This document shows, piece after piece, positions 43,082 to 53,987 of a DNA stretch of 64,000 nucleotides. Source of the DNA: Anniella stebbinsi (taxonomy: Eukaryota; Chordata; Lepidosauria; Squamata; Anniellidae). Position numbers and translations under genes: made by a program. A model generated the notes under the pieces. The model made no database searches, was not told the origin of the DNA, and saw only the letters and a list, made by a program, of their open reading frames with translations. The first letter of the stretch is position 1. Each line of letters starts with the position of its first letter. The stretch is taken from positions 295,746,654 through 295,810,653 of the forward strand of contig JARDYH010000001.1 in the NCBI GenBank assembly GCA_029215795.1. The letters are read 5' to 3'.

Positions 43082-44370
43082 TTATTTGTAACCCGCCTCT
43101 CCCTCTGGATCGAGGCGGGGAACAACAACAATATAAACATAAAAATAACAACAGTTAAAAATTTTAAAAAGCAAGAGAACAATACAACATTAAAAACATC
43201 TTAAAATTCATCTGGATAGGCCTGTCAGAAGAGGACAGTCTTCATGACTCTCTTAAATTCATGAAGACTGTCAATTTGTCTAACCTCCTCCGACAGACCA
43301 TTCCATAGTCTGGGAGTGATGGAAGAAAAGGTCCTCTGGGTAACACTCGCCAGCCTAGTTCTGGCTGACTTGAGTAAGTTCTTCCCAGAGGACCTAAGTG
43401 TGCGGGGCGGATTGTACGGGAGAAGGCGATCCTGCAGGTACCCTGGACCAAAACCATGTAGGGCTTTAAAGGTAATAACCAACACTTTATACTTCGCCCG
43501 GAAACTGATTGGCAGCCAGTGAAGCGATTTTAAAACTGGTGTGATGTGATCACCCCTAGGTGTACCGGTGACCAACCTGGCTGCCATATTTTGAACAAGT
43601 TGAAGTTTCCGGACTAGGCACAAAGGTAGCCCTATGTACAGCGCATTGCAGAAGTCGAGCCTCGAAGTTACCAGTGTGTGCACTACCGTCTTTAGGTCTT
43701 CCAACTCTAGGAAGGGGCGCAGCTGGCGTATCAGCCGAAGCTGATAGTAGGCACTCCTGGCTGTCGCATCAATCTGGGCTGTCATCTGGAGCGACGGATC
43801 CAGGAGTACCCCCAAGCTGCAAACACAATCTTTTAGGGGGGGTGTAACCCCATCCAGAATTGGTTGACACACTGATCAAGTGTAATCCTACTCACGGAGT
43901 CACTGGACACTCCACTGTCAACCTCTGCTATAACAATGGCATCTAAGTCGGCTCTTATCCGAGAGATTTTATCTGAGAAATGATCGTTAAAGGCATCGCA
44001 GCGAACTGCCGAAGACTCTAAAATTGGATTCAGGGGAGAAGGAGCCTCAGTTAGACCCCTCACCACCCTGAACAGTTCTGCTGGATGTGAATTCGCAGAC
44101 GCAATGCATGCAGAGAAGAAAGCTTTCTTCGCTGCACGTATTGCCACTCCACAGAAACGAAGATGTTCTCTATGTCGTGTCTTGTCGGATATAAGTTGAG
44201 TTTTCTGCCATCGGCGCTCCAGTCGTCGTCTTTTCCGCTGTTCTGGCTTGTCAGAGTTCCTGGTTCAGATGTCATACTAAGCAAGCCAGGAATGGAGAGT
44301 CCTTGGCTTCTTTAGCCAGGAAGAGCCAAGTGGGAGTAATTCAGCCACACTGGCTCACTCATGTGAACCC
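43080..44370 (-). mobile_element. L2-clade LINE with internal deletion of the RT core
   Basis: Reading from 44370 down, the region between endonuclease and RT is preserved: RRRLERRWQKTQL, then 'AIRAAKKAFFSACIASANSH', 'PAELFRVVRGL' and 'DAFNDHFSDKISRIRADLD'. Around 43865 the frame changes directly into the C-terminal part: 'CSLGVLLDPSLQM', 'VTSRLDFCNALYIGLP', 'LQLVQNMAARLVTG', 'ITPVLKSLHWLPISF' and 'RLWNGLSEEVRQI', open over 215 codons. The RT catalytic motifs that belong between them are missing. The 3' UTR includes CCCGCCTCGATCC. Confidence 0.92.
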
Positions 44371-44523
44371 GGAGTTTACAAAATTCTAGGTTACTATGAC
44401 ATACAAACAGGGCCTATGAGAAAGAAATAAGTAAAGCAATGCATTTTATTGGACAATTGAACGTTGTCTGCAATGTTTGATTTGGGATTGCCCCATCCTT
44501 TTCTTTCACTCCCCTTCCTTAGA

Positions 44524-44630
44524 TTGCCACCCAACCTAATCCATGTTTACACAGAAATAACCCTACTGTGTTCAATGGGTATTACACCCAGGTAAGTGTG
44601 CACAGCTTTGCAGCTGTAGGCAGCAGCTGT
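44524..44630 (+). repeat. Palindromic MITE, CTATGCA family, variant b
   Basis: 'CCTAATCCATGTTTACACAG', 'AAATAACCCTACTGTGTTCA', 'ATGGGTATTACACCCAGGTA' and 'AGTGTGCACAGCTTTGCAGC' occur in order. Confidence 0.75.
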
Positions 44631-44893
44631 TTTTATAATCTAGCTAACTCCACATTTCTTGGCATGGCAGATGTGAAGCTGGTATTTCAAAGAAGATCCT
44701 GTTCCCAGTTCTTCAACATTCTAAATCTTAGATTCCTGATTTCTAATTTGCTACATCAAAAATCTGAATACCATGTGTGCACAAATTGTCAAAAGGCTAA
44801 AATAGGCTGAGTAAAATGCAAATCAAACCTTCTGTTAATAAGAATGCCTTATTTTGCATGTTCTTTTCAAAATCCAGTTCATTAAGTCCTCCT

Positions 44894-45462
44894 GGGGGCT
44901 ATCTATATGTGAGGAAAGCCCTGGGGTGGCTCCACAGTGGTGCTGTGTCATTTATATGACACCACAGCCATTGCAAAGCCATCCCAGGGCTTTCCCCGAA
45001 GCTCTGAATTAAAAAAAGTCAGGAACTTACCCTGACTTTTTTCTGAGGAGCAATGCAACGACGATGCATCCACACCTGTCGCCTTGCTCCGGAGTTGCAG
45101 CGGAGGCGTGGCTGGGTCGATGGTGACTCCTGATTGGTCGCCATTGTCCCAGACAGGGGGGAAGGGGGCAGACTAGAGAGTTGAATGGCCACTGGAATAC
45201 CTCCATGTCTCTTCCAGTGTGAGGAGAAAGAGGACTGCTTTTGCATGAAGTAAGGGGGGAACCGAGGAGGGATGCACCAACATGCAGTGGTGCTCAAACT
45301 GTGTCATGGCAGAGTGGCGGTGCATGGGGCAGCAGCAGCTCCTTCCCCTCCCATTGATACAAACCCTACTCTGGCTCCTTGGCATGGGGACCCCCAGGAG
45401 CCCAAGCATGGGGTTTGGAGCTCACAGCGCCAATGCGCCATTGTGATGTTACCCCCCCCCCC
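44894..45462. mobile_element. GGGG-ended non-autonomous element, AAAGTCAGG family, copy 2
   Basis: Begins GGGGGCTATCTATATGTGAG and ends CAATGCGCCATTGTGATG followed by a C-run. Internal landmarks: GAAAGCCCTGGGGTGGCTCC, a palindrome around ATTTATATGACACCACAGCC, AAAAAAGTCAGGAACTTACC, TCCTGATTGGTCGCCATTGT and CTTGGCATGGGGACCC. Same order as copy 3 and reversed relative to copy 1. Confidence 0.75.
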
Positions 45463-46364
45463 AGTTTTGCTCCCTAAAATTCAGCTTTACCCTTAGATGA
45501 TGGATATTTCTAAGCATTTGAAGATGTAATTTATTAACCTGATTGACTGTTAAAAGGATGATTTTGAACTGTACATGCTAAGGGTCTTTCGCATGCTGAT
45601 CACACAGGAAATTACATTTAAAGAAAGATTTCCAAAAGATTTGAACAGGGAATTTTATATATTTGCTGGCATTGCTAAGAACTACTCTAATGAAGATATC
45701 AATGGCCACAGTACTGGCAACCAATATCTTTATTTTTTTAAAGCAGCCATCCACATCCAATGAATACTTTTTTATAATAATGTTCTACTTTTTTTATTTA
45801 GAATTGAAGATAACAAAGTTGCAGGAATGCCTGACATTGCATAAGTGCTGATTCCTGTTTGTGATGTAAATAAATGAAAACCAAGGGTGTAATTTTTTAA
45901 TGGTGTGGCAACACATCAACTGAAACAGAAGGTTCCAGCTGCATGAATCTCTGTTTCACATTATTAGCAAGCGACAAACTCAGAGCTTGATGTTTTGGGC
46001 TATCTCTCATTGGAAAAGGGGCATATTTTTCTCATGCATAAAGATTGTGTATTTGTTATTTTCCGCTTTGGCCTTAAAGAAGATCTCCTTCAAAAGCATC
46101 CATTAGCGGGTGATCCTGGTCAATCCATATTTCACATTCCAAACAGGAGGAGAAAGGCCAAACTTAAATCTAAATTATGTCCTTAGCTGCGCTTGACTTG
46201 AACTTTACTGATTTGTCAATTTCCTTCTGTGACTGACACAAATGATAATAGTTGCAAAAGATTTATTCCTGTTAGACCAAAAGCATGCTTGGAATTTTAT
46301 CAAGCCTTTGGAATATTATAGCAATTAGATCTGAGTGACATTTTTTTACTTTAAAGGATAATGT

Positions 46365-46368
<4 letters not shown>
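45463..46368. other. Unique sequence; no supported gene
   Basis: AT-rich, low in repeats. Parts around 45540-46200 have long runs without recognisable transposon similarity and could include conserved non-coding sequence. Confidence 0.3.

Positions 46369-46399
<31 letters not shown>
46369..46399. repeat. (TA)n microsatellite
   Basis: About fifteen TA units. Confidence 0.95.
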
Positions 46400-46403
<4 letters not shown>

Positions 46404-46483
46404 GAAAATTACAAATTTGGCTAGATGCAGCTCTGGGGAAATGGCAAAGCATAGCAGTCCTGTGGTAAAAGCTTTCTTCTTCT

Positions 46484-46509
46484 TCTCTCTCTCTCTCTCC
46501 CCCCCCCCA
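46484..46509. repeat. (CT)n and C-run
   Basis: About eight CT units followed by nine to ten C. Confidence 0.9.
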
Positions 46510-46678
46510 CTTTTCACATTCCTTTCGCTGATTCTGTTAATTCCAAAAGGAAACCAATAACATTTCTAAATTGATTATATATAATTATATTTTACCTTAA
46601 CCGTACTTTTTCTTGTACCAGCTCAAAAGTGTTCAAATTCTTCATTGCCACCCAGTTTCCTTCAGTATGAAGAGAAAG

Positions 46679-47161
46679 CAAGGGTGTAAACTATGGGGGG
46701 TGGGGCTCAACCCCCCCTCCGGGATTTCCCAGAGGGGGCAATGCCCCACCAGGTAACATCAGTAAGCTCACAGCCTGGCTGGCAGCACTGCATATCCTGA
46801 GTGTATTTCTTCTCCTTGGTGCTTTGTTGAGTTATCTACCCTTCAGTGCTCTCTCTGGTTAGCAATAATAAATAGAGTTTGTTGATTTTTATCTTGGGTT
46901 TCAACCTGGATGGTATATTGTATAGGACTATGGATGGTAGGGTAGGGTGTAAACTATCATAACATTATAATTAAAATGTAATATTTTTGTTGAGTACTGG
47001 TTATTTTAATACGTGGCTTTAAACATTCTAGGATCCATTGATGAAGGATGGTTTCTAGAAATAGAAATATATACAGAGATGTAAACAAATAAGCCTAGCC
47101 CCCTTTCCCAGGTTTAGCTGCATGCCCCCCCCCCCCGGAAATTAAGATGTCAACACCCCTG
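46679..47161. mobile_element. hAT-type non-autonomous element (CARGGGTGT ends, 483 bp)
   Basis: The left end CAAGGGTGTAAACTATGGGG and the right end, whose complement is CAGGGGTGTTGACATCTTAA, share 'CARGGGTGTNNAC' and then a G-run. Flanks AGAGAAAG (46671-46678) and AGTGAAAG (47162-47169) match at 7 of 8. Ends and duplication length fit hAT. No coding sequence. Confidence 0.8.
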
Positions 47162-47544
47162 AGTGAAAGTATTGATCTTTCCTTCCAGTTTTGCCATCAG
47201 GACACAAAATTGAAATGGCATTTTCACTTTAATGTGAGTGGGTCCAAATAATATAAAAGTAATTGCAATGTATGTGGGGGTGGGTGGGTTGAGGGACTGT
47301 GATGCAGAGAATCTGTTCACATTCCATGTGAGTTGCACTGCTGCATTCCTTGAAGCATTTTGTAGACTGCTTCCATACTGAGAAAGTCTATGATTTCTCT
47401 AGTTTTTAAACAGCAAACAGCATGCTGTACTCAGAGCTGCTACGTGGATAGAAAAATGGGATCTATCGTTACTAACTTAAAAGAGACAGAGAGAGGTTTT
47501 GCAGCTGAATTATAAGTTGTATCAATTTTTTTTCAAATGGTCAA

Positions 47545-47630
47545 TTTCCCAGACATTATGGGCATGCTGGCTGGGGATGATGGAAACTGCATTCCAACAA
47601 ATCTGGAGGCCACCAGTTTGGGAAGACTGA
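47545..47630. repeat. Palindromic MITE (ACTACAACTCCCATCAT family), copy 2, partial
   Basis: 'GGCATGCTGGCTGGGGATGA', 'GATGGAAACTGCATTCCAAC' and 'AAATCTGGAGGCCACCAGTT' match the right arm of the family at 37019-37158. Confidence 0.65.
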
Positions 47631-48030
47631 GTTAGATAAAAGAATTGGTATAAGGTTGAATTGGACAGACTATTCATGACTACTAGCATTCAGGCTAAGG
47701 TTGAGAGCTCCAGAAAGAGACAGCAAGTCTCAAGTTGCTGGAAAAATAGTGTTATCTTTCAAAAGCCCAATGGGTTTCAGCCTGATATATTGGTATGGCC
47801 TTCCTCAGGGGAATTCTTAAAAAGAGCCTTCAGAGAACACTGCCAGGACTGTCTCAGACATCTGAAGATAGGTGGGTTGATAGCGGCCATGTATCATGAA
47901 TACCCTGAGCTTGATTCCAGACGTCAAGGGCCGCTATGATTTTGCAAGCAAAGTTACCACAGGTATTTACCAGTGTGGCCAGACAAACAAGATAAAAGAA
48001 GTACAAGGCCAAATGGGACCAAATATTACT
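47631..48030. other. Unclassified; no supported gene
   Basis: 'GGGTTTCAGCCTGATATATT' and 'GGCCTTCCTCAGGGGAATTC' near 47770-47820 resemble, in complement, a conserved motif I associate with retroelement 3' regions, but I cannot assign it. A short inverted pair, ATAGCGGCC and GGCCGCTAT, flanks 47880-47938. Confidence 0.25.
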
Positions 48031-48068
48031 GTCTCTCTCTCTCTCTCGCACACACACACACACACACT
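48031..48068. repeat. (CT)n(CA)n compound microsatellite
   Basis: About eight CT units then about nine CA units. Confidence 0.95.
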
Positions 48069-48947
48069 TTCTTATAGATCAATAGATAGAGCCAGTTTAC
48101 ATATATGTTTATGCTGCTGCAGTTATGGTGCAATTCTAGTATTCCATTATTCATATGTACAGCTTTTGAACAATACATGGCATGCCAGCTATGCGGACTG
48201 CAAAGACAAGTTATTTATCGAGCACCTGGTAAGCTGAAATGCATGGCTGGTGTGCTTCTTCCAGCTCAAGGACCACATCTCTGATGATCCTTTCAGTATA
48301 CCTATTCAAAGTGCAGCCGGTTTCTGTACATAGCCTCCTTTGGACTGAAATAGTCTAGTATAGCTAACAGACAATCTCATGCCCAGATCCTCTCCACAGA
48401 ACACACAGACACTCCTGATCTGTGATGTTTCTTTGAAGCCCTTCTCTGATTCATCTCTTTCCACACCTATACCCTGTCTCTTTTGCCAAAAGCTGCATTC
48501 CCTAGCCAACCCCATTCCTCCTTCAGCCTTCTTGTTTCTAGACTCACTGGGTTGGATCCAAAGCTCCCACGAGTTGAGTTGTGCTTACTAATGGAAAAAG
48601 GGCAGGTGATTTTCACTTATTCCCCCTTTGCCCTATTCCCTTCCCTTGATCAGAGGCTTCCACTGGAACAAAGGCCCTTGCCTTCATGGCAGGACTCCTT
48701 CTGTGAAAGGAAGAGCACCTTTCAATTCAATGCCATGCCCCTTCATTTCCCTGTTTCCTGGGACATCTTCTCACTCCTCAGCCTCCAATGTGTGCATTTT
48801 TAATCCCAGCTAAACTGACAACTTTCTTTCTCATCATGGTAAGCAATTTATCATTCCATGTGACCACACCAGCTGAGCTAGTCAGTGTCAGATGCTTCAC
48901 CACCCCGAGCAAAACAATATAACAGTGCCCCTGCCTAAGTGTTCATG
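48069..48947. other. No supported gene or repeat
   Basis: Unique-looking. The frames of 106 and 70 codons near 48379-48803 contain no recognised domain. Confidence 0.4.
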
Positions 48948-49302
48948 GGCCCCCTCCACAAGGATGCGCTTTTGCGCCCGGTTCGGGGATTATGCGCATT
49001 ATCGCGGAGGCGCATTTACGCCTAATCCCTCTGCACGGGAGGCGGCGAGAGGCGGCGAAGCGCATTAATTGATGTCCAAAAAGCGCATTAGAAGACGTTA
49101 ATGCGCATAATCGCTTGTTCACACGGCGAAAATGCGCTTTAACGGCCGGAGAAAAATAAAAGTCGCTATTTAACGTGCATTCGAAAATGCGCATTATCGG
49201 GGAGATAACGCGCCTGTACGCCCGTTTTGCGCTCCGCTGGTGTGGAGGTAAAATTTATAATGAGCCTTCAAGGCTCATTAAACGTCTCGTGTGGAGGAGG
49301 CC
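48948..49302. mobile_element. GGCCCCCTCCACA-ended MITE, copy 1 (355 bp), rich in ATGCGCAT
   Basis: Ends GGCCCCCTCCACAAGG and ...TCGTGTGGAGGAGGCC are inverted. The possible 3-bp duplication ATG (48945-48947 and 49303-49305) would suit PIF/Harbinger. The interior carries about ten variants of AATGCGCATT/TGCGCATTA in both orientations, and CpG is not depleted. It shares outer 100-bp arms with 55352-56060. Confidence 0.75.
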
Positions 49303-49663
49303 ATGGTTTGTTCTTCTAGACCTTTCACATCCATTCCATTGCACCACTTTGGCAAAAAGAAGCAAAGACAACTGGAATTCATGAGATGTGCACATTCCCC
49401 TCTAAAAAATTATCCCTCTTGATCTCACTTTGTAAATAAATTATAGTGGGTTGAGCACAGCTGGCCTGCATATCTGCATTTGTTTAATAAAGCAGATTAT
49501 AGGAAAACATCTCAGTGTAATCATATCAATCATACTGCTTCTTAATAGTGGTACAGCTACAAAATACTCTTTCATGACATCATCCTTATTCAGAAACCAT
49601 CAGAAAAAAATGTTCAGAATCCACAAGTGAATATGGATACCAGTGACAGCAACTAAGACTGCA

Positions 49664-49735
49664 GTCCTCTGTACAATTCCTTGGGAGTACATCCCACTGA
49701 ACTCCCACTGAGTAAACATGACTTAGATTCAGGTT
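49664..49735. repeat. Palindromic MITE, CTATGCA family, variant b (diverged)
   Basis: 'GTCCTCTGTACAATTCCTTG' is followed by 'GAGTACATCCCACTGAACTC' and 'ACTGAGTAAACATGACTTAG'. Confidence 0.6.
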
Positions 49736-49785
49736 GCCTAGCTCAAAACTTCTTCCATCTTTGAATATTCTCTCTCTTTTTTACT

Positions 49786-49911
49786 AGTGCTTCAAAATAT
49801 ATCCAACAATGGGTTGTATCCAATGGTGACCATCCACTAGCAGAAGAAAAACCACTGGTGGAATGGTCACTGTTGGATACAACCAGTTGTTGGATATATT
49901 TTGAAGCACTT
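49786..49911. repeat. Compact hairpin (AGTGCTTCAAAATATATCCA arms)
   Basis: Arms of about 50 bp: AGTGCTTCAAAATATATCCA, GGGTTGTATCCAA and TGGTGACCAT are mirrored by ATGGTCACTG, TTGGATACAACC and GGATATATTTTGAAGCACTT. The loop is about 20 bp around CAGAAGAAAAACC. It is an unusually well-paired structure and abuts an L2 fragment on the right. Confidence 0.8.
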
Positions 49912-50293
49912 TGAAGATCTGAGACTCTCCTTGGAGTGCCTCCTGCGAAGGAAGGTCAGAGGATTAGAACAATGGAGAGGGGCCTTCTCGGTGGTGTCCT
50001 TCTCCAATTGTAGAATGCTCTCTCCAATGAGATCCACCTGGCCCCAACGTTGTCATCTTTTTGGCACCAAGTTAAGACTACTTCCAGGCATTTGAAGGTG
50101 GATGAAGGGCCTTTTTAATGCTTTCATTTAATGGGTGCAGATAGTTTTATGATTAATTGTTTTTAACTGTTTCAAACTATTTTAAATTTTTGTATGTTAA
50201 ATGTTTTATATTATATTTTATCTTGTTGTGATAAAATATAATATATTTTAGCTTTGGTTTTTCGGTGGTAGAGAAATTTAATAAATGAATGAA
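49912..50293 (+). mobile_element. L2-clade LINE: ORF2 end and 3' UTR
   Basis: 'AGAGGGGCCTTCTCGGTGGT', 'GCACCAAGTTAAGACTACTT' and a long T-rich UTR end in 'AATTTAATAAATGAATGAAT'. A typical L2 tail, decayed in its coding part. Confidence 0.7.
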
Positions 50294-50431
50294 TTTCCCC
50301 TCTCCCTCTGCATTGCTCTGTGGGGGCCCAAAACAGCTCCGCAGGGTTGGATGGTGCAGCAGGAGCAGAGAAAAGGGAAATCCTGTTGTGCGAGCAGAAG
50401 TCTGTTCATGTGACACTTTGTGGAGCCCTAA

Positions 50432-50590
50432 GGCTGAAATCATATCCACACTTATCACTGAACTCAGTTAGACTTATATCTGAGTAGACACACATAGGAT
50501 TGTGCTGTAAGACTGCAAATCTATGCACATTTACGTAGGAATAAGTCCCATTGATTTCAGTAGGATTTATAGCTGAATAAATCTGAATAT
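50432..50590. repeat. Two tandem CTATGCA-family MITE copies, variant b
   Basis: First copy: 'GGCTGAAATCATATCCACAC' to 'CACACATAGGATTGTGCTGT'. The second starts right after with 'GACTGCAAATCTATGCACAT', 'GAATAAGTCCCATTGATTTC' and 'AGTAGGATTTATAGC'. Confidence 0.75.
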
Positions 50591-50905
50591 GACTAGGATG
50601 TAGATCTTTTTTTCAGAATAAATTATTTAATAGAATGACTGCTGCTGTCCTAGAAAGTGAGAATCACAGTCAATAGAACAATGATCACAAAATCATTTTT
50701 AAAATTAGCACAGTTGGCCGAAGTACATGATCCATGCTTACATTTCTATTCCATCAACTAAAATAAGATTGGTTACTTCTGGCATTAATAGTCACCTTGG
50801 GCAGATGAGTTTTAGATAACACATTCTTATTTGCATCTCTTGAATAAGAATGGAGAAATAAACTCTGTGGTATGACCATCTGCCCAAAATTTCCACCATA
50901 CTATA

Positions 50906-51140
50906 CGAACATAAGAAGAGCCATACTAGATCAGACCAATGGTCCATCTAGTCCAGCATTCTGTTCACACAGTGGCCAACCAGTTGCCCATGAGAAACCC
51001 ACAAGCAGGACGAGTGCCACAGCACCCTCCCACCCATGTTGCCCAGCAACTGGTGTTCATAGGCTCACTGCCTTTGCTACTGGAGGTAACATAGTAGCCA
51101 TTGAAAGCCTTCTTCTCCCCAGGTCCACATCCTAAAGTCT
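50906..51140 (+). repeat. GAACATAAGAAGAGCC-type amniote interspersed repeat
   Basis: 'CGAACATAAGAAGAGCCATA', 'GATCAGACCAATGGTCCATC', 'TAGTCCAGCATTCTGTTCAC', 'CAGTGGCCAACCAG' and 'CCCAGCAACTGGTGTTCATA' match a widespread sauropsid repeat I know by sequence, probably CR1-related. Exact family name not certain. Confidence 0.75.
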
Positions 51141-51154
51141 ATCCAAAATACTTG

Positions 51155-51716
51155 GAGCCGATCTACATACAAGGTTTTTGACATTTTATAAGGGTTATGA
51201 AAACTCTTTGGGCCACATGATGCACTCCCTATAACGTTGTATATCTGAGGTTTTTAAAACTCACTTCAGTTATATACAACGGTTTCACTTTTAATAAATC
51301 ATTTAAAGTAAAATAATGTGTCCTTCCTTACCGTTTGTGATTCATGGGGGCAGTGCTTCCTTTACTGGTGCCCAAATGCTTAGCAGTTGATTGGTGGGGA
51401 AGAAAGAGGAAGTGGGCGAGTGAACTACAACACCCACAATTCTTAGCCCTATACTCACTAGGGAATGACAGAGGAACTAAGAAGGAAGTTGGTGACTGAA
51501 CTACAACCCCCACAATGCTTTGCCCTAAATTCATTGTAAAAACGAAAGAGACAGGGCAGAACAGTGTGTGACTGCACACACAGCTTTAAAGACCGAAGAC
51601 TGTTCTCTTGTAACGTGAGTATTCAGTAATGTGGCCTAAGACATTTTAGAACGCACCTATTTGGAACGTTTTAAAATATTTTTTAAAACGTTCCAAAGGA
51701 TTGTGTAGATCGGCTC
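51155..51716. mobile_element. PIF/Harbinger-like MITE (GAGCCGATCTACA ends, 562 bp)
   Basis: Perfect inverted ends GAGCCGATCTACA and TGTAGATCGGCTC, flanked by the 3-bp duplication TTG (51152-51154 and 51717-51719). The interior has an imperfect direct duplication of about 80 bp (around 51405-51465 and 51480-51545, each with GAACTACAAC.CCCACAAT). A subterminal hairpin, AACGTTTTAAAATATT / AAAACGTTCC, lies near the right end. Confidence 0.8.
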
Positions 51717-52031
51717 TTGGTCACTTTTGCTAGCAAGATCAATCAACGATATTGACTGTCTCTCAAAAGTTAATTTACAAGTGGCAGAAAATGCAAACTC
51801 CAAATCTACTCATGATTAAAATGAGAGACAGACAGCAATCTGAAAGTACCTCAGTTGATCTAGCCTGATGTTACTCCATTATCTGTGGAGTAACATCTTA
51901 TGGCTAGGATTTTCAGCTCTGATTTGGTTTGGTCCCATGCATCTGTCTGTCATTTGGATTTAGAAGTTAGCAGTTTGTCATAGACTGTGATGCTGGTCTT
52001 TTACTTTTGAGTCAGACACACACTTTATAAT

Positions 52032-52066
<35 letters not shown>

Positions 52067-52939
52067 AGTGGAACAGGAATACAGATGAAGCGCTTTATTC
52101 ACGTAATTTCTCCCTACAAAAGTTATTTCACTGTAACCTGAAATGTAATCAAACCTAATAATGACCAAAACAATTAACTGCAAAAATTAAAATGCAGCTG
52201 ACATGTAAACCCAGTATTAAATGGATTGTATTAAATGAATATTGAACTAATGTCTTCAATGCAGGCAAAAGACGTGCCTGAAGACATGTCATGTCACTGG
52301 AATAGTATGCATCTGGGCATTATCTTTCAAACAAATTGCTGACCTTTTTTAAAAAAAGAAAAGAAATAGTATTAGGCATTTTGCAAGATCTATGATGCTC
52401 TTATCAATCTCCATTCAAATCTCTACATCCAATAACAATTCTGCTCCAGGCAGAAATCAGTTTCTTCCATCTCTTAGCTTTTACTCATCCTTTTAAGAGT
52501 GTTTAATTAATCTTCAGTTAACTGAGGCTTCCCCCCATGAATCAATGATTTCCTATCAATACTTGTTAAAGTTTTTCATCTTCTTACATTTTCAACATAT
52601 TGATAAGTTATTGACCCTCAGCAAGCCCCAGCTAATTGCCAAAATAAGGGAGAAATTAACTTTACAATCCAAAAAAAAAGGAAGAGAAAATGAAAGAGAG
52701 AAAGGCAGGACAAAACAGAAACGCCTCTTTACTATGCACCGCTCTGTTTAAAGAGGAATTTTAAAATCTGTTGCTGACATCCATTTGCATGAAATTTTAC
52801 AAATGAAACATATCTTTTACAGACTAACCCTGATTGTGTGTACTTGAATGTAAATGATTTCAGTGAGATGCTTCCAAGTAAGCATGCTTATGAACATAAC
52901 AATTCATTTCAAGTGAAGGCTAGTGGTGAACATATACCT
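51717..52939. other. Mostly unique; contains a GA/CAGA simple repeat
   Basis: A (GA)n(CAGA)n run lies at 52033-52066. No gene is recognised. AT-rich stretches at 52140-52560 have no repeat similarity. Confidence 0.4.
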
Positions 52940-53080
52940 CATCAAACCACTGGACCATATAGTCCAGTATTGTTTCTACAATAGTGGATCAGGGTTCAAT
53001 CCTTGGAGAAGCTATGGATTGAACCTGGCACCTTCTGTGTGCAAAGCATGTGCTTTACCACTGAGCTATGATCTTCCCAA
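52940..53080 (-). repeat. Sauria-type tRNA-derived SINE
   Basis: Minus strand: 'GGGAAGATCATAGCTCAGTG', 'GTAAAGCACATGCTTTGCAC', 'AGAAGGTGCCAGGTTCAATC', and later 'AATACTGGACTATATGGTCC'. The middle is altered and the tail is missing. Confidence 0.85.
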
Positions 53081-53173
53081 ATGTACAAATGCAAGTGTAT
53101 CTATGATCTGGCATCTAAGCCATCTCATAATTGGAGCAGAATTTAATACACATACACCAGCTCCTTATACACA

Positions 53174-53210
53174 CAGAGAGAGGGAGGGGGAAGAGAGAGA
53201 GAGAGAGAGA
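53174..53210. repeat. (GA)n simple repeat
   Basis: Interrupted GA-rich run of about 37 nt. Confidence 0.92.
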
Positions 53211-53214
53211 CTAA

Positions 53215-53987
53215 GGGCTTGTGTTGATGAGAGGAAAGCCCGAGGATGGATCCACACTGGCGCTAGATCATTTATATGATGCAGCAGCCATTGTGGAGCC
53301 ATCCCAGGGCATTCCCCCAAAGCTCTGGTTTAAAAAAGTCGGGGACTTACCCAACTTTTTGCTGTGAGCAAGGTGCCAATGCGCATTTGCCGTCTGCCGC
53401 CATGCTCCAGTCTAACAGCTGAGGCATGTCCTGGCCAATGGTGACTCCTGATTGGTCGCCATCACTGGACAGGGGGGATGGGGAGGAGAGGGCAGGCCAG
53501 CAAGCCAAATGGCTGTTGGAACTCCTCTGCACTTCTCCAGCATGGGCAGAAGGATGCCCACGCATGAAAAGCGCATAAAGATTTTTTAAAAAAAGTTTTA
53601 AAAAACATGGGGTGACAGGAAGAGACGAGGGGGGGGGCTGTGAAGGCCTGGCTACAGTTGCCCGGGGTGGCCAGCTAGGCGGGGAGGAGGAACCACAGCT
53701 GAGGACTTCTCTCTTCTGCTTCCCTTGGTAATCCTCTGAGGTGCCTCCAGCCAGCCCAGCTCTTGCTCTGGCTGCAGAGGTGAACTGGGCTGCCCCCTCC
53801 TGCCGGCAAGAGAAATGGCCTGTGATGGTGGCCTGGGCGGGACTGCTGTGGCACCTGTGCAGTGATGCACAGTTGTGTGGTGAGGCACGGGCACGCGATC
53901 ACTCCTTAGCATGGGGACAACCCACAGGAGTGCAAGCGTGGTGTTTTGGATCTTGTGGTGCCAATGCGCCATCGACAATACATCCTC
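53215..53987. mobile_element. GGGG-ended non-autonomous element, AAAGTCAGG family, copy 3
   Basis: Blocks GAGGAAAGCCCGAGGATGGA, 'CATTTATATGATGCAGCAGC', AAAAAAGTCGGGGACTTACC, TCCTGATTGGTCGCCATCAC and GCATGGGGACAACCCACAGG occur in the same order as in copy 2. It ends with GCCAATGCGCCATCGACAAT. A (GA)n run abuts the left end. Longer than copy 1, with a GC-rich insert at 53630-53860. Confidence 0.7.

Noticed and set aside
43225..43872. 215-codon open frame as a host gene
   Set aside because: It is the C-terminal part of an L2 LINE ORF2, not a host gene.
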